A stretch of DNA of 64,000 bases from positions 186,001-250,000 of the forward strand of contig BGZK01000095.1 in the NCBI GenBank assembly GCA_005406025.1, given 5' to 3'. Positions 60,745 through 64,000 of the stretch are shown here, piece after piece. Origin of the DNA: Eumeta japonica (lineage: Eukaryota > Arthropoda > Insecta > Lepidoptera > Psychidae). The translations under genes and the position numbers were made by a program. How positions within the stretch are numbered: the stretch's first letter is position 1; each line of letters opens with the position of its first letter. Under the pieces are notes generated by a model. The model saw only the letters and a program-made list of their open reading frames with translations. It ran no database searches and had not been told where the DNA came from.

Positions 60745-60970
60745 TTTCAATCGCACTCTCGTTTTCGATTCCAATTCCGGTCACGTTTTTGATCCCACAC
60801 TCGTTTTCGACCTCTCGTTCTCAATTTCGGTTTAGATCTCGCTTTCGATTCTGATCCTGGTTTTGTTCTCGATTCTGCTATCCGATCCGCTTTCAATTCC
60901 GATTCCGTTCCTCGTATTTGATTTCGTCTCAATCTAATTCCTATTTCGAGTTTGCTCACAATCTCGACTA
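60745..60970 (-). repeat. Degenerate hexamer array, minus orientation
   Basis: TTTCGATTCCAATTCCGG, TTTTGATCCC, CTCGTTTTCGACCTCTCG and similar words run for about 220 bp. On the minus strand this translates to basic and acidic dipeptides (KRDRNWNRKRE). It is the cleanest minus-orientation array. No CTAG-type end was found next to it. Confidence 0.7.
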
Positions 60971-61144
60971 TTGTTCAACTTTTGATTTAATTTCAATAAA
61001 TTATTCTGCACGGGAAACATGTATAACAACGTACTTTTTCATTTGTAGTGCATTTCTTTCTAATAATGGTTTCGGAAGCCTATAATGAGCATGATCCGAT
61101 ATATTCTTGGCCAGTTTTAACTTCCCGCTAAAAATTAGGATGGG

Positions 61145-61214
61145 TGGGTTGGTTGTTCGTATTTTCGTTTGCGCGTGAGCGTGTGTGTGTGTGTGTATGT
61201 GCGCGCGCTTGAGT

Positions 61215-61307
<93 letters not shown>

Positions 61308-61697
61308 GTAAACCTCGTATTACTTTCGAACGGCTTTACCAATTGCTTTGGAATTCCAAAGAGTTTCATCAAACTTAGATTTCCTGTGAATTTGAACCGA
61401 TTAGTACCGGTAGATTCCAATAAATCTCAAAACTACAATTTTTTCAAATGTGGTCATTTTTGGAATAACTTTAAACAGCTTCACCGGTCGATTCCAAAAC
61501 TAATCAGCTCTTAACATCAAAACCACGTCAATCGCCGTTTGACCGGGCAAAATCGGTTTATTCGTTCGTGAGATATCGTGAAAGAAAAATCGAAAAAATT
61601 GATATTTTTAAAAACTCCGTAATTTTTATCTGATCGATTAACACATCAATTAATATCATGACGGGAAGTCTTAGGGATGGCCTGCAGGGTCAACTTA
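61145..61697 (+). repeat. GT-microsatellite-containing element (copy B)
   Basis: A nearly pure GT run (about 61178-61304) is followed by CCTCGTATTACTTTCGAACG, GAGATATCGTGAAAGAAAAA and the tail GGGAAGTCTTAGGGATGGCC then TGCAGGGTCAAC. The tail is shared with copy A at 42.7-43.4 kb. Frames rich in Val/Cys across the GT run are artefacts. Confidence 0.65.
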
Positions 61698-62089
61698 TAT
61701 TTGTTATATATAGATATTCAATATTGAATAATATTCTTGTAACCACTATTTTTGAATTCAACTATACATGTCAATTTATTGTTTCATGTTTAAAATATTA
61801 GTCTTATATATGTACTTTGATTTAGTATACATATGGTATAAGTTTCCAATACCGAAATAAAAGGAAAAAACATTGTATCAAGTTACAAGCCCAGGTGTTT
61901 CATGTGCACACCAGATTCAATTAAAATTGTTGCATTTTTGAGCATTTACAATCGCTATTGTGAATAAATGTCAACTACGCTGCGTACGAACGTCTCGTCC
62001 AATCGTTAAAATGAATTGGAAGTTGTAGCTGTCTATGACGATTGTCTTTCGTGCAAACACTTGGAATATTTTCTATTTCTGCAAACGCT
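61698..62089. other. Intronic spacer
   Basis: Nothing recognised. Confidence 0.45.
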
Positions 62090-62180
62090 AACGCTTGGCT
62101 TGGGCGATTGTAACTCAGTACATAAGACCATCGGCTTTGGAGGAGACCGTGCCGAGTTCGATTCCGAGCACTGTCGTAAT
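62090..62180 (+). repeat. tRNA-like SINE head
   Basis: TGGCTTGGGCGATTGTAACT (A-box region) and GAGTTCGATTCCGAGC (B box) are spaced as in tRNA-derived promoters. No clear SINE body follows and no acceptor stem is present, so not a tRNA gene. Confidence 0.45.
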
Positions 62181-62760
62181 CCTCACCGCGTAATTTAAAT
62201 GTCGACCTATTTCGTTATATTTAATACTTGTCGTATCATCGACCCGTGCTTAATAAACTCACTTTCGAACATTAATTGGTATAATTCTTCCGATTGCTCG
62301 AGTGTCCTCTACTACACATACGTATCCACGTAAACATGGGTGTATCAAAGATAGAGCCGACTGGGAATTTTACGTTTACATTATTAAAGCTGACGAAGCC
62401 ATCGCCTTAATGGATTTACAAATCACTTACGAACGACGTTATTCTTATGCTTATAAAATATTATTTTTGTTATTAAATTAATTAAATTGATTTAAAATTG
62501 ACATAGTTTTTATAACGTTATTAACTTTATCAGATTGTTCGTCGTAATGCATTTCGCTCATAAATATTTTTTAATATATGAAAATATAAGCTTAATTGAA
62601 TTCTTCATATAGCTTTTAGCGGTTCAAGCTTATCGGTATATACCGTTGTGTATTAACATAATCTCTGAGATATAATCGCCTTAATCCAATTCAATACGTT
62701 ACTTTTAATATTTACGGAATAAACACGTCCGTGAAGCTAGCCTCAACAACCCGGCCCAAT
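62181..62760. other. Intronic spacer
   Basis: AT-rich; nothing supported. Confidence 0.45.
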
Positions 62761-62859
62761 CGAGTAGCTGAGGATTTATTGCTCTTTATGAGCTAATTAG
62801 TAGCTCTAATTAGAATTTTGTTGCTCATTTAGAAAAACGAAATACTGCTGACAAGGCTA

Positions 62860-62889
62860 ACTTTTTTTGGAAGTTAGCTTTGTCATATA
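62860..62889. repeat. Short hairpin near the foldback
   Basis: GGCTAAC and GTTAGCT flank TTTTTTTGGAA, forming a 6-bp stem within sequence rich in TAGTTGCT words shared with the foldback. Confidence 0.5.
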
Positions 62890-62949
62890 ATTTTTGATTA
62901 TAAAAATACGTAAAAACAGTCAAAAAATTAGTTGCTAATGAGTTGCTCG

Positions 62950-64000
62950 ATTCAAAATATGCCTAAATACAGAATATTTGTAAAAAGTGCAGCTGAGAGG
63001 AAATGATGAACGCAAAAGTGTGTTCATCGCAATAGCTACATTGGTTATGTAAATTAGTTGTTTTTAACAACTTAAATATTTCTCTGGAATTAGTTGCTAA
63101 TTAGTTGTTTCTATTTCAAAACAGTTGAGCACTGTAAAGTAAAAATAGAGTACCTAGAGAGCTCTCCTGGAGGGTTCAGAACACAGTATTGATGAAATAA
63201 GGATATTTCATTGTATTTAACAGCTCTAATGCCTCTTGAGAAATAGTTGTTAATTAGTTGCTCACCTTAGCACACATTAGCACGGTAAACTGCAACTAGA
63301 GTACTTAGAATTCAATTCAGAAATATTTTGAGAAATAAACTCATGGAAAAAAAAATTTTTGAGCTCTAATAACTCCCAGAAATTAGTTGCTGTTATATAA
63401 AAAAAATTGTGAGATTGAAAATTGATAGAACAATATTGTGGTCTAGGTGCAATTTACAATGCTCAACTGTGTTAAAACACGAGCAACTACATAATTTAAT
63501 AGAGCTGAAAAATTATGAACTATTTTTCCATGTGTTTAGTTTTCAAAACACTTCTGGATTGAATTCCAAGTACTTTAGTTACACTTTACAGTGCTCAACT
63601 GCGTTGAAACTAATTAGCGACATTGGAGCCTAAAAAATATTAATTTTTTTTTTCTCCGTGAGTAGTGTACTTATAACTCTCAAGTAGAGAACTCTAGGTA
63701 CTCTAGTTTCACTTTACAATGTTCAATTTCCTGAGAGGCATTAGAGCTGTTAAATACAGTGAAATATCCTTATTTCATCAGTACTGTGTTCTTCTCCAGG
63801 AGGGAACTCTAAATACTCTAGTTGAATTTTCAGTACTCAACTGTGTTGAAACAGGAGCAACTAATTCTAGAGAAGTATTTAAGTTGTTAAAAACAATTAA
63901 GTTAAATAACCAATGTAGCTATTGCGATGAACACTTTTGCGTTCATCATTTCCTCTCAGCGGCACTTTTTTCGCAAATATTCTGCATTTAGGCATACTTT
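62950..64000. mobile_element. Long foldback / inverted-repeat element, truncated by window end
   Basis: Left arm about 62950-63350 and right arm about 63523-64000 are diverged reverse complements. Examples: ATGCCTAAATACAGAATATT / its counterpart at the window end; GAGAGGAAATGATGAACGCA; GATGAAATAAGGATATTTCA (63191-63210) against 63760-63779; TTTAACAGCTCTAATGCCTC. The right arm holds an extra segment of about 100 bp. Within the arms a word of the form GTTGAGCACTGTAAAGTG, ..CTAGAGTACTTAGA recurs about six times (63124, 63282 on +; 63438, 63565, 63690, 63805 on -). No transposase frame is seen. The element must continue past 64000, so its ends are unknown. Confidence 0.8.

Larger units (their letters stand above)
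54229..64000 (+). other. First intron of the AGAP gene (5' part)
   Basis: It begins with GTCAGT, and no acceptor followed by AGAP-like coding sequence (expected DSFVNSQEWTLSR) was found before the window end. It hosts a mariner with a nested MITE, two hexamer arrays, a GT-repeat element, a SINE-like head, perfect hairpins and the large foldback. Confidence 0.7.

Noticed and set aside
60747..60959. Arg/Glu/Lys-rich minus-strand frame resembling an RS- or RE-rich protein
   Set aside because: It is a translation of the degenerate hexamer array; similar peptides arise at the other arrays.
61169..61514. Val/Cys repeat frames
   Set aside because: Direct translation of the GT microsatellite.
63719..63991. 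90-codon open frame in the right foldback arm
   Set aside because: It lies within the inverted repeat and its counterpart arm does not preserve a frame.

Overview
This is a strongly AT-rich stretch of animal nuclear DNA, almost certainly from a moth or butterfly. The evidence is a set of interspersed elements typical of Lepidoptera: Helitron-like ends of the form GGGCGAAGCC..GCTAGT, a tRNA-derived SINE whose body reads CCCGCATTGGGCCAGCGTGG, the GGGTTCCGTA...GAACCC repeat with CTGTCCGT arrays, and several mariner lineages. There are no operons, ribosome binding sites, CRISPR arrays or prokaryotic genes. All assignments rest on reading the sequence and on remembered family motifs; no database search was run.

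The only host protein-coding exon I can assign confidently is at 54036-54228 on the + strand. It encodes the N-terminus of an AGAP / centaurin-gamma ArfGAP (Drosophila CenG1A, vertebrate AGAP1-3) and ends at a splice donor. Everything from 54229 to the window end is then its first intron, at least 9.7 kb. A second possible exon, on the opposite strand inside that intron, lies near 59001-59033.

Upstream (1-53.8 kb) is a gene-poor region filled with decayed transposons and simple repeats, separated by GC-richer islands that look like candidate cis-regulatory elements (about 3.9, 7.2, 12.7, 16.3, 18, 23.6, 32.1, 35.5-36.2 and 45.8-46.5 kb). Recognisable elements are: a ruined transposon-associated gene (0.65-1.19 kb); an hAT MITE with a perfect 8-bp target duplication (2.07-2.22 kb); a decayed mariner (10.4-11.4 kb); a non-LTR reverse transcriptase tail (28.0-28.3 kb); an hAT dimerisation domain (28.8-29.06 kb); a PIF/Harbinger transposase pseudogene (30.7-31.6 kb); a jockey-like ORF1 pseudogene with zinc knuckles (36.7-37.6 kb); and three copies of one D,D34D mariner, all on the minus strand (30.0, 48.2 and 57.7 kb).

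The most unusual structures are non-coding. A long foldback of about 1 kb fills 62.95-64.0 kb and runs off the window. Two short inverted repeats have perfect 27- and 29-bp arms (27727-27791 and 60371-60433), the second with three alternating copies of one arm sequence. Six degenerate ATCG-type hexamer arrays occur, at least two with Helitron-like features. A 100-bp TA-flanked MITE is inserted in one mariner copy, with the empty site visible in a sister copy. I found no convincing evidence of a new multi-gene system; the novelty lies in repeat architecture.
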